Shown here piece by piece: positions 46,572 through 56,911 of a stretch of 64,000 nucleotides of DNA. The translations under genes and the position numbers were made by a program. The first letter of the stretch is position 1. Each line of letters opens with the position of its first letter. Source of the DNA: Sinorhizobium sp. BG8 (GTDB taxonomy: Bacteria; Pseudomonadota; Alphaproteobacteria; Rhizobiales; Rhizobiaceae). Location of the stretch: positions 2,809,501 to 2,873,500 of the forward strand of contig NZ_CP044011.1 of the NCBI RefSeq assembly GCF_016864555.1. Reading direction: 5' to 3'. The notes under the pieces were generated by a model. That model worked only from the letters and a program-made list of their open reading frames with translations. It made no database searches and was not told the DNA's origin.

Positions 46572-46880
46572 ATGTGGACCAAACATCACAAGAAGCGGAA
46601 ACTCGGCCGGCTCGTTCTGCCGGTCATCACGGTCGCTTTCCTCGGTTATTTCGGCTATCATTCCATCCACGGCGACTACGGTCTGAATGCCATGGAGGAG
46701 TTCGAGCGGCAACGCATCGAGCGGCAGGCGCGTGTCGATGTACTGGTCGATCAGCGTCAGCGGCTCGAAAAAGAAGTCGCTTTGATGAGTAATGGGTCGC
46801 TTGAACGGGACATGCTGGACGAGAAAGCACGCTTCGCGCTGAACATGTCGCGAAGCGACGAGATCGTTATTTTTCACTGA
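46572..46880 (+). CDS. ftsB: Septum formation initiator FtsB/DivIC
   Basis: A 102-residue bitopic division protein. It has a basic cytoplasmic start (TKHHKKRKLGR), one membrane helix (LVLPVITVAFLGYFGYHSI, residues about 14-32) and a periplasmic coiled coil (ERQRIERQARVDVLVDQRQRLEKEVALM). The C-terminal ERDMLDEKARFALNM segment is typical of FtsB/DivIC. It acts with FtsL and FtsQ to activate septal peptidoglycan synthesis. The eno-ftsB-pdhA order is characteristic of this bacterial group. Confidence 0.9.
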   Translation: MWTKHHKKRKLGRLVLPVITVAFLGYFGYHSIHGDYGLNAMEEFERQRIERQARVDVLVDQRQRLEKEVALMSNGSLERDMLDEKARFALNMSRSDEIVIFH

Positions 46881-46887
46881 ATTAGCA

Positions 46888-46910
46888 AATTAACCGAAAT
46901 TCAGTTAATT
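46888..46910. repeat. AT-rich inverted repeat upstream of the pdh genes
   Basis: AATTAAC (46888-46894) and GTTAATT (46904-46910) are perfect inverted copies 9 bp apart. They begin 8 bp after the ftsB stop in the 148-bp AT-rich region before pdhA, where its promoter should be. It is a possible operator. Confidence 0.45.
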
Positions 46911-47028
46911 AGAAATACGCATGTAAAATCATATACTTGCTCTGAATGATAGCCATGCAAGAATAGCATTGCTGGAGAGGGCTTCTTCCCTTATGGTCGC
47001 ATCAAAAGGCAACCCTAGGGAGGATTGA

Positions 47029-48075
47029 ATGGCTCCGCGTAAAACCGCGTCCGTTTCTAGCCGCAAAACGGTGGCAAAGCCCGCCAAGAAGGACTTCAAC
47101 GGCGGCACCGTCGCCGCCTTTTCCAAGGAAGATGATCTCAAGGCTTATCGCGAGATGCTGCTGATCCGGCGTTTCGAAGAAAAGGCCGGCCAGCTTTACG
47201 GCATGGGCTTCATCGGTGGTTTCTGTCACCTCTATATCGGTCAGGAAGCAGTCGTCGTCGGCATGCAGATGGCGCTCAAGGATGGCGACCAGGTCATCAC
47301 CGGCTACCGCGACCATGGTCACATGCTGGCCTGCGGCATGAGTGCACGCGGCGTCATGGCCGAACTCACCGGGCGCCGTGGCGGTCTTTCCAAGGGGAAG
47401 GGCGGCTCCATGCACATGTTCTCCAAGGAGAAGCACTTCTACGGCGGGCACGGCATCGTCGGCGCGCAGGTCTCCCTCGGTACCGGTCTTGCCTTCGCGA
47501 ACCGTTATCGCGGCAATGACAATGTCTCTCTTGCCTATTTCGGCGACGGCGCGGCCAACCAGGGCCAGGTCTACGAGAGCTTCAACATGGCCGCACTCTG
47601 GAAGCTGCCGGTCATCTACATCATTGAGAACAACCGTTACGCCATGGGTACGGCCGTGTCGCGCGCTTCCGCGCAGACGGACTTCTCGCAGCGCGGTGCC
47701 TCCTTCAATATTCCTGGGTTCCAGGTCGATGGCATGGACGTGCGCGCGGTGAAGGCCGCCGCTGATGAGGCTGTCGAGCATTGCCGTTCCGGCAAGGGTC
47801 CGATCATCCTGGAGATGCTGACCTATCGCTATCGTGGCCATTCCATGTCCGACCCGGCGAAGTATCGCTCCAAGGACGAAGTGCAGAAGATGCGCTCCGA
47901 GCATGATCCGATCGAACAGGTAAAGGCGCGCATCATCGAAAAGGGATGGGCGAGTGAGGACGAACTGAAGCAGATCGACAAGGATGTCCGCGATGTCGTC
48001 GCCGACAGTGCCGATTTTGCTCAGGCCGATCCGGAGCCGGATGTATCCGAGCTCTACACCGACATTCTGATTTGA
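47029..48075 (+). CDS. pdhA: Pyruvate dehydrogenase E1 component, alpha subunit
   Basis: A 348-residue thiamine-diphosphate enzyme subunit that decarboxylates pyruvate in the PDH complex. The TPP/Mg motif is [31 protein letters not shown]. The phosphorylation-loop-like region [21 protein letters not shown] and the start ATG-linked [31 protein letters not shown] are typical. A basic N-terminal tail of about 30 residues rich in Lys/Ser precedes it. GGGAGG precedes ATG 47029. It is the first gene of pdhA-pdhB-pdhC. Confidence 0.96.
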   Translation: MAPRKTASVSSRKTVAKPAKKDFNGGTVAAFSKEDDLKAYREMLLIRRFEEKAGQLYGMGFIGGFCHLYIGQEAVVVGMQMALKDGDQVITGYRDHGHMLACGMSARGVMAELTGRRGGLSKGKGGSMHMFSKEKHFYGGHGIVGAQVSLGTGLAFANRYRGNDNVSLAYFGDGAANQGQVYESFNMAALWKLPVIYIIENNRYAMGTAVSRASAQTDFSQRGASFNIPGFQVDGMDVRAVKAAADEAVEHCRSGKGPIILEMLTYRYRGHSMSDPAKYRSKDEVQKMRSEHDPIEQVKARIIEKGWASEDELKQIDKDVRDVVADSADFAQADPEPDVSELYTDILI

Positions 48076-48094
48076 TCCGGGCGGAGGAACAACA

Positions 48095-49483
<1,389 letters not shown>

Positions 49484-49498
49484 GGGGAGGGTGGAGAC

Positions 49499-50836
49499 AT
49501 GCCGATCAACATCACGATGCCCGCCCTTTCGCCGACGATGGAAGAAGGCAATCTCGCCAAGTGGCTCGTCAAGGAAGGCGACACGATCAAGTCCGGCGAT
49601 GTGATTGCCGAGATCGAGACCGACAAGGCGACCATGGAAGTGGAAGCGGTCGACGAGGGAACGGTGGCCAAGATCGTCGTTCCTGCCGGAACCGAAGGGG
49701 TCAAGGTCAACACGGTGATCGCGGTTCTCGCCGCTGACGGCGAGGATGTGAAGGCCGCGGCCTCAGGTGCCGGAGCTGCCCCGGCGGCCAAGGCCGATGC
49801 GCCTGCACAGGCTGCCGCGCCCGCCGCGGAAGCGAAATCGCAACCCGCTCCGGCACCGGTGCCGGCTGCTCCGGCTGCGGTACCTGCCGCGAGCAAGGCG
49901 GACGGACAGCGAACCTTTTCCTCGCCTTTGGCCCGTCGTCTCGCCAAGGAGGCGGGGATCGACATATCGGCCGTGTCCGGCACGGGTCCGCATGGTCGCG
50001 TCGTGAAGAAGGACGTGGAGGCCGCGGTTGCCGGTGGTGGCGCCAAGGCCGCGCCTGCTGCGGCTGCCGCTGCGGCACCTGCCGCCCCCGCGAAGGGCAT
50101 GTCGGACGATGCCGTCCTCAAGCTCTTCGAGCCGGGCTCCTATGAGCTCGTTGCGCATGACGGCATGCGCAAGACCATCGCCAAGCGCCTGGTCGAATCG
50201 AAGCAGACGATCCCGCACTTCTACGTATCGGTCGATTGCGAGCTCGACGCGTTGCTGGCGCTGCGCGCGCAGATCAACGCTTCGGCACCTGAGAAGGACG
50301 GCAAGCCTGCCTACAAGCTCTCGGTCAATGACATGGTGATCAAGGCCATGGCACTCGCGCTTCGCGACGTTCCGGACGCCAACGTCTCGTGGACCGAGTC
50401 CAACATGGTCAAGCACAAGCACGCCGATGTCGGCGTCGCCGTCTCCATTCCGGGCGGACTGATCACCCCGATCATCCGCAGCGCCGAGCTGAAGAGCCTC
50501 TCCGCCATCTCCAACGAGATGAAGGACCTCGGCAAGCGGGCCAAGGAGCGCAAGCTGAAGCCTGAGGAGTACCAGGGCGGAACCACCGCCGTGTCCAACA
50601 TGGGCATGATGGGCGTCAAGAACTTCGCCGCGGTTGTCAATCCGCCGCATGCGACGATCCTCGCGGTCGGCGCCGGCGAGGAGCGGGTTGTGGTCAAGAA
50701 GGGCCAGATGGTCATCGTGAATGCGATGACAGTCACGCTCTCCACCGACCACCGCTGCGTCGACGGTGCGCTTGGCGCAGAGCTGCTCGGTGCATTCAAG
50801 CGCTACATCGAGAACCCGATGGGGATGCTCGTCTAA
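49499..50836 (+). CDS. pdhC: Dihydrolipoamide acetyltransferase (PDH E2)
   Basis: A 445-residue E2 core protein. It has a lipoyl domain (residues 1-80, Lys43 in ETDKATM), an Ala/Pro-rich linker, the peripheral-subunit-binding domain ([35 protein letters not shown], about 140-175), a second linker, and the catalytic acetyltransferase domain ending with [16 protein letters not shown] (H-x-x-x-D-G). It transfers the acetyl group to CoA. The two lipoyl domains of E1-beta and E2 are nearly identical over the first 80 residues. The next gene starts 15 bp on. Confidence 0.97.
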   Translation: MPINITMPALSPTMEEGNLAKWLVKEGDTIKSGDVIAEIETDKATMEVEAVDEGTVAKIVVPAGTEGVKVNTVIAVLAADGEDVKAAASGAGAAPAAKADAPAQAAAPAAEAKSQPAPAPVPAAPAAVPAASKADGQRTFSSPLARRLAKEAGIDISAVSGTGPHGRVVKKDVEAAVAGGGAKAAPAAAAAAAPAAPAKGMSDDAVLKLFEPGSYELVAHDGMRKTIAKRLVESKQTIPHFYVSVDCELDALLALRAQINASAPEKDGKPAYKLSVNDMVIKAMALALRDVPDANVSWTESNMVKHKHADVGVAVSIPGGLITPIIRSAELKSLSAISNEMKDLGKRAKERKLKPEEYQGGTTAVSNMGMMGVKNFAAVVNPPHATILAVGAGEERVVVKKGQMVIVNAMTVTLSTDHRCVDGALGAELLGAFKRYIENPMGMLV

Positions 50837-50851
50837 GGCTGGAGCGCCGTG

Positions 50852-51493
50852 ATGAAAACTGTCCTCTGCTACGGCGATTCTCTGACCTGGGGTTACGACG
50901 CGGAGACGCTCGGGCGCCATGCGCTGGAGGATCGCTGGCCGAGCGTTCTGCAGAAGGCGCTCGGTCCGCAGGTGCAGGTGATCGCTGAAGGTCTCAACGG
51001 CCGCACCACGGCCTATGACGATCATCTGGCGGATTGTGACCGCAACGGCGCGCGTATCCTGCCCACGATCCTGCACACCCACGGGCCGCTCGATCTGGTG
51101 ATCTTGATGCTCGGGGCGAACGACATGAAGCCGGTTATCGCCGGAACGGCGTTCGGTGCGGTTCAGGGCATGGAACGACTGGTGGAGCTGGTTCGCCATC
51201 ACGCCTGGTCGTTCGGCGACGAGGACGGTCCGGAGATCCTGATCGTATCGCCGCCAGCGCTTTGCGAGACGGCGAACACGGCCTTTGCGGCGATGTTTTC
51301 TGGTGGCGTCGCGCAGTCGGCGATGCTCGCCACGCTCTATGCCGATCTGGCGGACGAAAAGGACTGCGGTTTCTTCGACGCAGGCTCGGTGGCAAGGACG
51401 ACGCCGCTCGACGGCGTCCATCTCGATGCGGAAAACACGCGTGCGATCGGCCGGGGCATCGAACCGGTCGTGCGCATGATGCTCGGACTGTGA
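50852..51493 (+). CDS. SGNH/GDSL hydrolase
   Basis: A 213-residue SGNH-fold esterase: block I CYGDSLTWGYD with the nucleophile Ser, block II/III around AEGLNGRTTAYDD and LMLGANDMK, and block V DGVHLDAENTRAIG with the Asp-His pair. No signal peptide, so probably cytosolic. Acyl-CoA thioesterase or arylesterase activity is typical. ATG 50852 has GGAG 7 bp upstream. It sits between pdhC and lpdA on the same strand, an intercalated gene whose link to PDH is unclear. Confidence 0.9.
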   Translation: MKTVLCYGDSLTWGYDAETLGRHALEDRWPSVLQKALGPQVQVIAEGLNGRTTAYDDHLADCDRNGARILPTILHTHGPLDLVILMLGANDMKPVIAGTAFGAVQGMERLVELVRHHAWSFGDEDGPEILIVSPPALCETANTAFAAMFSGGVAQSAMLATLYADLADEKDCGFFDAGSVARTTPLDGVHLDAENTRAIGRGIEPVVRMMLGL

Positions 51494-51549
51494 AAAGACA
51501 ATAAGCGGCAGCCCGATCTGTGCGCCGCATCAAAAAGGCAGGAAACGAC

Positions 51550-52995
51550 ATGGCTCAAAACTACGACGTCATCGTTATCGGTTCGGGTCCGGGCGGCTAC
51601 ATCGCCGCGATCCGTGCGGCGCAGCTTGGCCTCAAGACCGCGATCGTCGAGCGGGAGCATCTCGCCGGCATCTGCTCCAACTGGGGTTGTATCCCGACCA
51701 AGGCCCTGCTGCGCTCCGCCGAGATCTTCCACTATGCGAAACATCCGGGCGACTACGGCGTGAAGATCGAAGGTTCGGTGACCCCGGATCTGAAGGCGAT
51801 CGTCGCCCGCTCGCGCGGCATCGCGCAGCGCATGAATGGCGGCGTCGGCTTCCTCATGAAGAAGAACAAGGTTGACATCATCTGGGGCGAGGCGAAGCTT
51901 TCCAAGCCCGGCGAGATTGTCGTCTCCAAGACTTCGAAGAAGCCGGTCGAGCCGCAGGCACCGCTGCCGAAGAACGTTCTGCCGGAAGGCACCTACACGG
52001 CAAAGCACATCGTCATTGCAACGGGTGCCCGTCCCCGGGCGCTTCCGGGCATCGAGCCGGATGGCAAGCTGATCTGGACCTATTTCGAGGCAATGAAACC
52101 GGAAGAGATGCCGAAGTCCCTGCTCGTCATGGGGTCGGGCGCAATCGGCATCGAGTTCGCCTCCTTCTACCGCACGCTCGGCGTCGACGTTACCGTGGTC
52201 GAGGTCATGTCGACCGTGATGCCGGTCGAGGATGCGGAAATCTCGGCACTCGCCAAGAAGCAGTTCGAAAAGCAGGGCATGAGAATCCATCTGGAGGCGA
52301 AGGTCACTAAGGTGGAGAAGGCTGCCAATTCGATCACCGCCCATGTCGAGATGAAGGACGGCAAGGTGGAGAAGATCACGGCCGACCGGATGATCTCGGC
52401 TGTCGGCGTTCAGGCGAACATCGAGAATATCGGCCTTGAAGCGCTCGGCGTGAAGACCGACCGCGGCTTCATCGCCATCGACGGCTACGGCCGGACGAAT
52501 GTTCCGGGTATCTATGCGATCGGCGACGTCGCCGGTCCGCCGATGCTCGCCCACAAGGCCGAGCACGAGGCGGTCATCTGCATCGAGAAGATTGCGGGCC
52601 TGCCGAACGTGCATCCGATGGACAAGCTGAAGATCCCGGGCTGCACCTACTGCCATCCGCAGGTCGCCTCCGTCGGCCTGACGGAAGCCAAGGCCAAGGA
52701 ACAGGGCCGCGAAATTCGCGTCGGCCGGTTCCCCTTCGTGGCAAACGGCAAGGCGATCGCGCTCGGCGAGGATCAGGGTCTCGTCAAGACGATCTTCGAC
52801 AAGAAGACGGGCGAGCTTCTCGGCGCCCATCTGGTTGGCGCGGAAGTGACCGAACTCATCCAGGGCTTCGTGGTCGCAATGAACCTCGAGACAACAGAGG
52901 AAGAGCTCATGCACACGATCTTCCCGCACCCGACCATCTCGGAAACGTTGAAGGAAAGCGTGCTCGACGCCTATGGGCGTGCGCTGAACGCCTGA
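51550..52995 (+). CDS. lpdA: Dihydrolipoamide dehydrogenase (E3)
   Basis: A 481-residue flavoprotein disulfide reductase that re-oxidises dihydrolipoyl groups. FAD site: VIVIGSGPGGYIAAIRAAQLG. Redox disulfide: Cys42 and Cys47 in GICSNWGCIPTKALLRSAE. NAD site: LLVMGSGAIGIEFASFYRTLG. Second FAD site: GIYAIGDVAG. Catalytic His: HPTISETLKES. The redox loop GIC-x-NWGC is the variant found in alphaproteobacterial PDH-linked E3. The start at ATG 51550 follows AGGAAA. Confidence 0.97.
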   Translation: MAQNYDVIVIGSGPGGYIAAIRAAQLGLKTAIVEREHLAGICSNWGCIPTKALLRSAEIFHYAKHPGDYGVKIEGSVTPDLKAIVARSRGIAQRMNGGVGFLMKKNKVDIIWGEAKLSKPGEIVVSKTSKKPVEPQAPLPKNVLPEGTYTAKHIVIATGARPRALPGIEPDGKLIWTYFEAMKPEEMPKSLLVMGSGAIGIEFASFYRTLGVDVTVVEVMSTVMPVEDAEISALAKKQFEKQGMRIHLEAKVTKVEKAANSITAHVEMKDGKVEKITADRMISAVGVQANIENIGLEALGVKTDRGFIAIDGYGRTNVPGIYAIGDVAGPPMLAHKAEHEAVICIEKIAGLPNVHPMDKLKIPGCTYCHPQVASVGLTEAKAKEQGREIRVGRFPFVANGKAIALGEDQGLVKTIFDKKTGELLGAHLVGAEVTELIQGFVVAMNLETTEEELMHTIFPHPTISETLKESVLDAYGRALNA

Positions 52996-53012
52996 GCGAA
53001 ATAGAGATCGCA

Positions 53013-53053
53013 CTTGATTAAGAGCCGCTCCGGCCCCTATATCGGCCGGAGCG
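53013..53053 (+). promoter_or_regulatory. Promoter of lipA overlapping a perfect hairpin
   Basis: CTTGAT (53013-53018) and CTATAT (53037-53042) are 18 bp apart and match the rhizobial sigma70 consensus. The -10 box is the loop of a perfect 10-bp inverted repeat, CGCTCCGGCC (53026-53035) and GGCCGGAGCG (53044-53053). The hairpin may instead end lpdA transcripts, but it has no T tract. Confidence 0.55.
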
Positions 53054-53101
53054 AAGGGCCAGCGAGGGCGAGATTGCCCGGCGAAGCGGAAAGACGGCAG
53101 C

Positions 53102-54073
53102 ATGGTCACCATTCTTGACAGAACCAATATCGGGGAAAAGCGCATCCGCCATCCGGAAAAGGCGCATCGTCCCGATACGGAAGTTCTGCGAAAGCCGGAG
53201 TGGATCCGCGTTAAGGCGCCCGTCTCAAAGGGCTACCAGGAGACCCGCTCGATCGTGAAGGAGCACAAGCTCGTGACGGTCTGCGAGGAAGCGGGCTGCC
53301 CCAACATCGGCGAGTGCTGGGACAAGAAGCACGCGACCTTCATGATCATGGGCGAGATCTGTACCCGCGCTTGCGCCTTCTGCAACGTATCGACCGGCAA
53401 GCCGAATGCGCTCGACATGGCCGAGCCGGAGAATGTCGCAAAGGCCGTGAGAGAGATGGGCCTGAGCCACGTCGTCATCACCTCGGTTGACCGCGACGAT
53501 CTCGACGACGGTGGAGCGGAGCATTTCGAGAAGGTGATCTGGGCGATCCGCGCCGCATCGCCTACCACCACGATCGAGATCCTGACCCCCGACTTCCTGA
53601 AGAAGCCCGGTGCGTTGGAGCGCGTCGTCGCTGCCAAGCCGGACGTCTTCAACCACAACATGGAAACTGTTCCGGGTAACTATCTCACGGTTCGCCCGGG
53701 TGCGCGCTACTTCCATTCGGTCCGTCTTTTGCAGCGGGTGAAGGAACTGGACCCCACCATGTTCACCAAGTCCGGCATCATGGTCGGCCTCGGTGAGGAG
53801 CGCAACGAAGTGCTCCAGCTGATGGACGACCTGCGCACGGCGGACGTCGACTTCCTGACCATCGGCCAGTACCTGCAGCCGACCCGCAAGCACCACAAGG
53901 TCGAGAAGTTCGTTACGCCGGAGGAGTTCAAGTCCTATGAGACGGTTGCCTATACCAAAGGCTTCCTGATGGTAGCCTCCAGCCCGCTCACGCGCTCTTC
54001 GCATCACGCGGGTGACGACTTCGCACGATTGAGGGCAGCGCGCGAAAAGAAGCTTCTCGCCGCAGCCGAGTAA
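53102..54073 (+). CDS. lipA: Lipoyl synthase
   Basis: A 323-residue radical-SAM enzyme that inserts two sulfurs into octanoyl groups. The radical cluster ligands are Cys87, Cys91 and Cys94 in CTRACAFC. The auxiliary cluster Cys are in [12 protein letters not shown], and the C-terminal R-S-S-x-H motif is present as [11 protein letters not shown]. It supplies the cofactor of the PDH lipoyl domains encoded just upstream. ATG 53102 is the only suitable start. Confidence 0.97.
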   Translation: MVTILDRTNIGEKRIRHPEKAHRPDTEVLRKPEWIRVKAPVSKGYQETRSIVKEHKLVTVCEEAGCPNIGECWDKKHATFMIMGEICTRACAFCNVSTGKPNALDMAEPENVAKAVREMGLSHVVITSVDRDDLDDGGAEHFEKVIWAIRAASPTTTIEILTPDFLKKPGALERVVAAKPDVFNHNMETVPGNYLTVRPGARYFHSVRLLQRVKELDPTMFTKSGIMVGLGEERNEVLQLMDDLRTADVDFLTIGQYLQPTRKHHKVEKFVTPEEFKSYETVAYTKGFLMVASSPLTRSSHHAGDDFARLRAAREKKLLAAAE

Positions 54074-54093
54074 GTTCTTTATCCATGATCGCA

Positions 54094-54121
54094 CGGGCCG
54101 GGGTTGCAAGACCTCGGCCCG
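54094..54121 (+). terminator. Probable terminator after lipA
   Basis: CGGGCCGGGG (54094-54103) pairs with CCTCGGCCCG (54112-54121; one G-U) around an 8-nt loop, followed by ACTGCGTTT. The stem is strong and the T tract weak. Confidence 0.6.
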
Positions 54122-54435
54122 ACTGCGTTTGAGGGCGAAGAAATGGGCAATGCTTTCAATGGCAAGTTTGATTCAGATTCGACGCTTGTCGCGGTTTCGA
54201 GGGCTCTCGTGATCGCTTGCCAGAGTTATCTGGTTGGCCGATCCGGTAGCGGCGCTTCGGGGCAACAAAGCGAGCCGGGCAGGGGAATCGTCCCCCATCA
54301 ATCCCCAAAAGTCTCCTGGCCCGGCGAAAGTCACCAATTGAGGTAATTGTCGGCTTGTACCCTTGAGGGTAGGCTGCTCATGAAGCTTTCGCGGGGAAGC
54401 GGGAGCGATGGCTCGTGCGCGAAAGTGGGTTGCCG
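54122..54435. other. Intergenic region before the PLP decarboxylase with two inverted repeats
   Basis: No gene is convincing in these 314 bp. Two inverted repeats lie close together: CAATT (54335-54339)/AATTG (54345-54349) and TACCCT (54358-54363)/AGGGTA (54366-54371). The second has a 2-bp centre and looks like a small operator. They are 65-100 bp before the decarboxylase start. Confidence 0.4.
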
Positions 54436-55848
54436 ATGGACACGGAGGCGCTTTTCAGGGTCGCGGCCGCCGAGGCTGCGCGGTATCGCAATTCCGTGCC
54501 GGACCGACCGCACCGACCTGTTCGGGGATATGCGGAAAGTCTCGCGGCATTTTCTGAACCGCTGCCGGTGGAGGCGTGCGAGCCGGAGGCCGTGATCGCT
54601 GATTTAGTGTCGCGCGCCGAGGCGGGGCTTCATCTGATGGTCGGCCCGCGGTTTTTCGGCTGGGTCATCGGCGGCTCACATCCGGCCGGCGTTGCGGCGG
54701 ACATGCTCACCTCCGCATGGGGACAGAATGCCGGCAACCATGTGGCGGCTCCCTCCGCTTCAGCGGTGGAAACCGTGGCGGCCCGATGGCTCCTCGAACT
54801 TCTCGACCTTCCGCGCGAGAGTTCCGTCGGCTTCGTAACCGGTGCGACAATCGCTAACTTCACGTGCCTAGCGGCCGCACGCGGCGCGGTCCTGAGGCGG
54901 GTTGGCTGGGATCCGGACGCAAACGGTCTGTTCGGCGCGCCGCCCGTTTCCGTTTTGATCGGAGACGATGCCCATACGACTGTCTTTTCCGCCCTCCAGT
55001 ATCTCGGCCTAGGCCACGACAGGGTCGTCCGCCTTCCCACCGATCGGGAGGGACGGATCCGGCCTGATGCGTTCGCGGCACTGATGGCGGCGATCGAGGG
55101 GCCGTGCATCGTCATCCTCCAGGCGGGTCAGATCAATTCGGGCGCTTTCGACGACTTTTCCACGCTCGTCCCGATCGCACGGGAACGAGGCGCCTGGATT
55201 CACGTGGATGGCGCTTTCGGTCTCTGGGCGCAGGTAACCCCCGCACTGCGACATCTTTCACGCGGCGTCGACCTCGCCGACAGCTGGGCGACGGACGGGC
55301 ACAAATGGCTTCAAACCCCCTATGATTGCGGCTACGCGATCGTTCGTGACGAAGCCGCACACCGCAGGGCGATGACAATCGCTGCGAGCTACCTACCGAC
55401 AGCTTCAATGGGAGAGCGGGATCCGAGCCATTATGTGCCCGAACTGTCGCGGCGCGCGCGCGGCTTTGCTACCTGGGCGATGATCAAGCATCTCGGACGC
55501 GAGGGAATTGCCCGGATGGTCGAACGCAACTGCCGCGCAGCGGCGGCGCTGGCGGAGGCACTTGGCCAGCATCCGGACATCGCCGTTATCAACTCCGTCG
55601 ATCTCAACCAGATGATCATTCGCTTCGGCGCATCGCTTGAGCCGGAGCGCGGTGACAGGCTGACGAGGGCGGTGATCGCGGCGATCCAGGAGGAGGGTGA
55701 AATTTTCACCGGCGGCGCCGAGTGGCGCGGCCTGCAGGTCATGCGCCTGTCCATCAGCAACTACCAGACTGATGAGGTGGAGGCGGAGAGGGCTGCAACG
55801 GCGATCAAACAGGCCCTTGACCGCGTCAAAGCGCTCGGCGGCGAGTAG
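54436..55848 (+). CDS. PLP-dependent decarboxylase family protein (group II/aromatic-type)
   Basis: A roughly 470-residue PLP enzyme of the group II amino-acid decarboxylase fold. The PLP lysine is in SWATDGHKWLQTPYDCG. Upstream VTGATIANFTCLAAARGAV binds the cofactor phosphate, and HVDGAFGLWAQ carries the conserved Asp. It resembles aromatic amino-acid or tyrosine/glutamate decarboxylases, but the substrate pocket cannot be judged by eye. ATG 54436 is used. GTG 54415 is possible. It is inserted between lipA and the ratA-like gene, with GC similar to its neighbours. Confidence 0.82.
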   Translation: MDTEALFRVAAAEAARYRNSVPDRPHRPVRGYAESLAAFSEPLPVEACEPEAVIADLVSRAEAGLHLMVGPRFFGWVIGGSHPAGVAADMLTSAWGQNAGNHVAAPSASAVETVAARWLLELLDLPRESSVGFVTGATIANFTCLAAARGAVLRRVGWDPDANGLFGAPPVSVLIGDDAHTTVFSALQYLGLGHDRVVRLPTDREGRIRPDAFAALMAAIEGPCIVILQAGQINSGAFDDFSTLVPIARERGAWIHVDGAFGLWAQVTPALRHLSRGVDLADSWATDGHKWLQTPYDCGYAIVRDEAAHRRAMTIAASYLPTASMGERDPSHYVPELSRRARGFATWAMIKHLGREGIARMVERNCRAAAALAEALGQHPDIAVINSVDLNQMIIRFGASLEPERGDRLTRAVIAAIQEEGEIFTGGAEWRGLQVMRLSISNYQTDEVEAERAATAIKQALDRVKALGGE

Positions 55849-55942
55849 GAACTCGCTGAGATCAGCCGCAACTGGTAGCAAAGAACGCGCTTGCAGGCGC
55901 ACACATCTTGTCTCGTTCGAGGCGATTGAATATCTGGTTGCC

Positions 55943-56398
55943 ATGCCCCATTTCGAAACCAACCACTCCGTTCCCCACACATCCGAGCAGATGTTCGATC
56001 TTGTCGCCGACGTCGAGCGCTACCCGGAATTCCTGCCGCTGTGCGAAGCTCTCACCATACGCAGCCGCAAGGAGCGGAACGGCAAGGTGCTGCTGATCGC
56101 CGACATGACGGTGGGTTACAAGGCGATCCGCGAAACCTTCACCACGCAGGTCCTGCTCAGCAAGGAAGAGCGTGTCATCGACGTCAAGTACATCGACGGT
56201 CCCTTCAAGTACCTCGACAATCGCTGGCGCTTCGAAGAGCGGGGCGATGGGACATCCATCGTGCACTTCTACATCGACTACGAATTCAAGAGCCGCATTC
56301 TCGGTGCGCTGATGGGGTCGATGTTCGACAGGGCCTTCCGGATGTTCACTGATGCCTTTGAGAAGAGGGCGGATCAGGTCTACAAGCCATCCGCATGA
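55943..56398 (+). CDS. RatA/COQ10-like SRPBCC protein
   Basis: A 151-residue START-like (SRPBCC/polyketide cyclase) protein: FETNHSVPHTSEQMFDLVADVERYPEFLPLCEA, VGYKAIRETFTTQVLL, YIDGPFKYLDNRWRFEE and FYIDYEFKSRILGALMGSMFDRAFRMFTDAFEKRA. The family contains yeast Coq10, which binds ubiquinone, and bacterial RatA, named as a toxin inhibiting subunit association. In alphaproteobacteria a quinone-related function is more likely. ATG 55943 is the start of homology. It converges with cinA (10-bp gap). Confidence 0.88.
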   Translation: MPHFETNHSVPHTSEQMFDLVADVERYPEFLPLCEALTIRSRKERNGKVLLIADMTVGYKAIRETFTTQVLLSKEERVIDVKYIDGPFKYLDNRWRFEERGDGTSIVHFYIDYEFKSRILGALMGSMFDRAFRMFTDAFEKRADQVYKPSA

Positions 56399-56407
56399 CG
56401 AGGCCTG

Positions 56408-56911
56408 TCAGCGGAGCGTTGCAAGGTCTCTAAGCATCTGAAGCGCCGTCCGGACGGTTGCAAGCCGGATCTGGTCCCGCCCGATGTCACCGTAGCGCAT
56501 CTCTCTGTGCTTCCCTTTGCCTGCGCGGGTCGTCGCGGCGATGTGGACGAGCCCGACCGGCTTTTCTTCCGACCCGCCACCCGGACCTGCAATCCCCGTG
56601 ACCGCCACTGAAATGTCAGCCCTTGAATGCGCGAGTGCGCCCGCCGCCATTTCCTCGGCCGTCTGCCGAGAGACCGCTCCATGGGCTTCAAGCGTCGCGG
56701 ACTTCACGCCGAGCAGGTCCATCTTCGCCTGGTTGGAGTAGGTGACGAAGCCTCGCTCCACCACAGCCGACGAGCCGGCGATCTCGGTCAGGGCGCCGGC
56801 GATAAGGCCGCCGGTGCAAGATTCCGCCGTGGCCACCATCAGATTTCGTGCCGGGAAATCCGTGATGATGTCGCGAGCCAATGCTTCCAGATCGGCAGGC
56901 CACATGCTCAT
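56408..56911 (-). CDS. cinA: CinA-type nicotinamide-nucleotide amidohydrolase (C-terminal domain only)
   Basis: A 167-residue stand-alone CinA C-terminal domain: [49 protein letters not shown] and [23 protein letters not shown]. Such short proteins (PncC type) hydrolyse nicotinamide mononucleotide to nicotinate mononucleotide in pyridine salvage. The N-terminal molybdopterin-binding-like domain of long CinA is absent. ATG 56911 overlaps the ispDF stop (ATGA), so the pair is translationally coupled. Confidence 0.92.
   Translation of the reverse strand: MSMWPADLEALARDIITDFPARNLMVATAESCTGGLIAGALTEIAGSSAVVERGFVTYSNQAKMDLLGVKSATLEAHGAVSRQTAEEMAAGALAHSRADISVAVTGIAGPGGGSEEKPVGLVHIAATTRAGKGKHREMRYGDIGRDQIRLATVRTALQMLRDLATLR

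Noticed and set aside
49763-53145. Two long minus-strand frames antisense to pdhC, the SGNH gene and lpdA
   Set aside because: They are shadows of high-GC genes that are themselves well supported.
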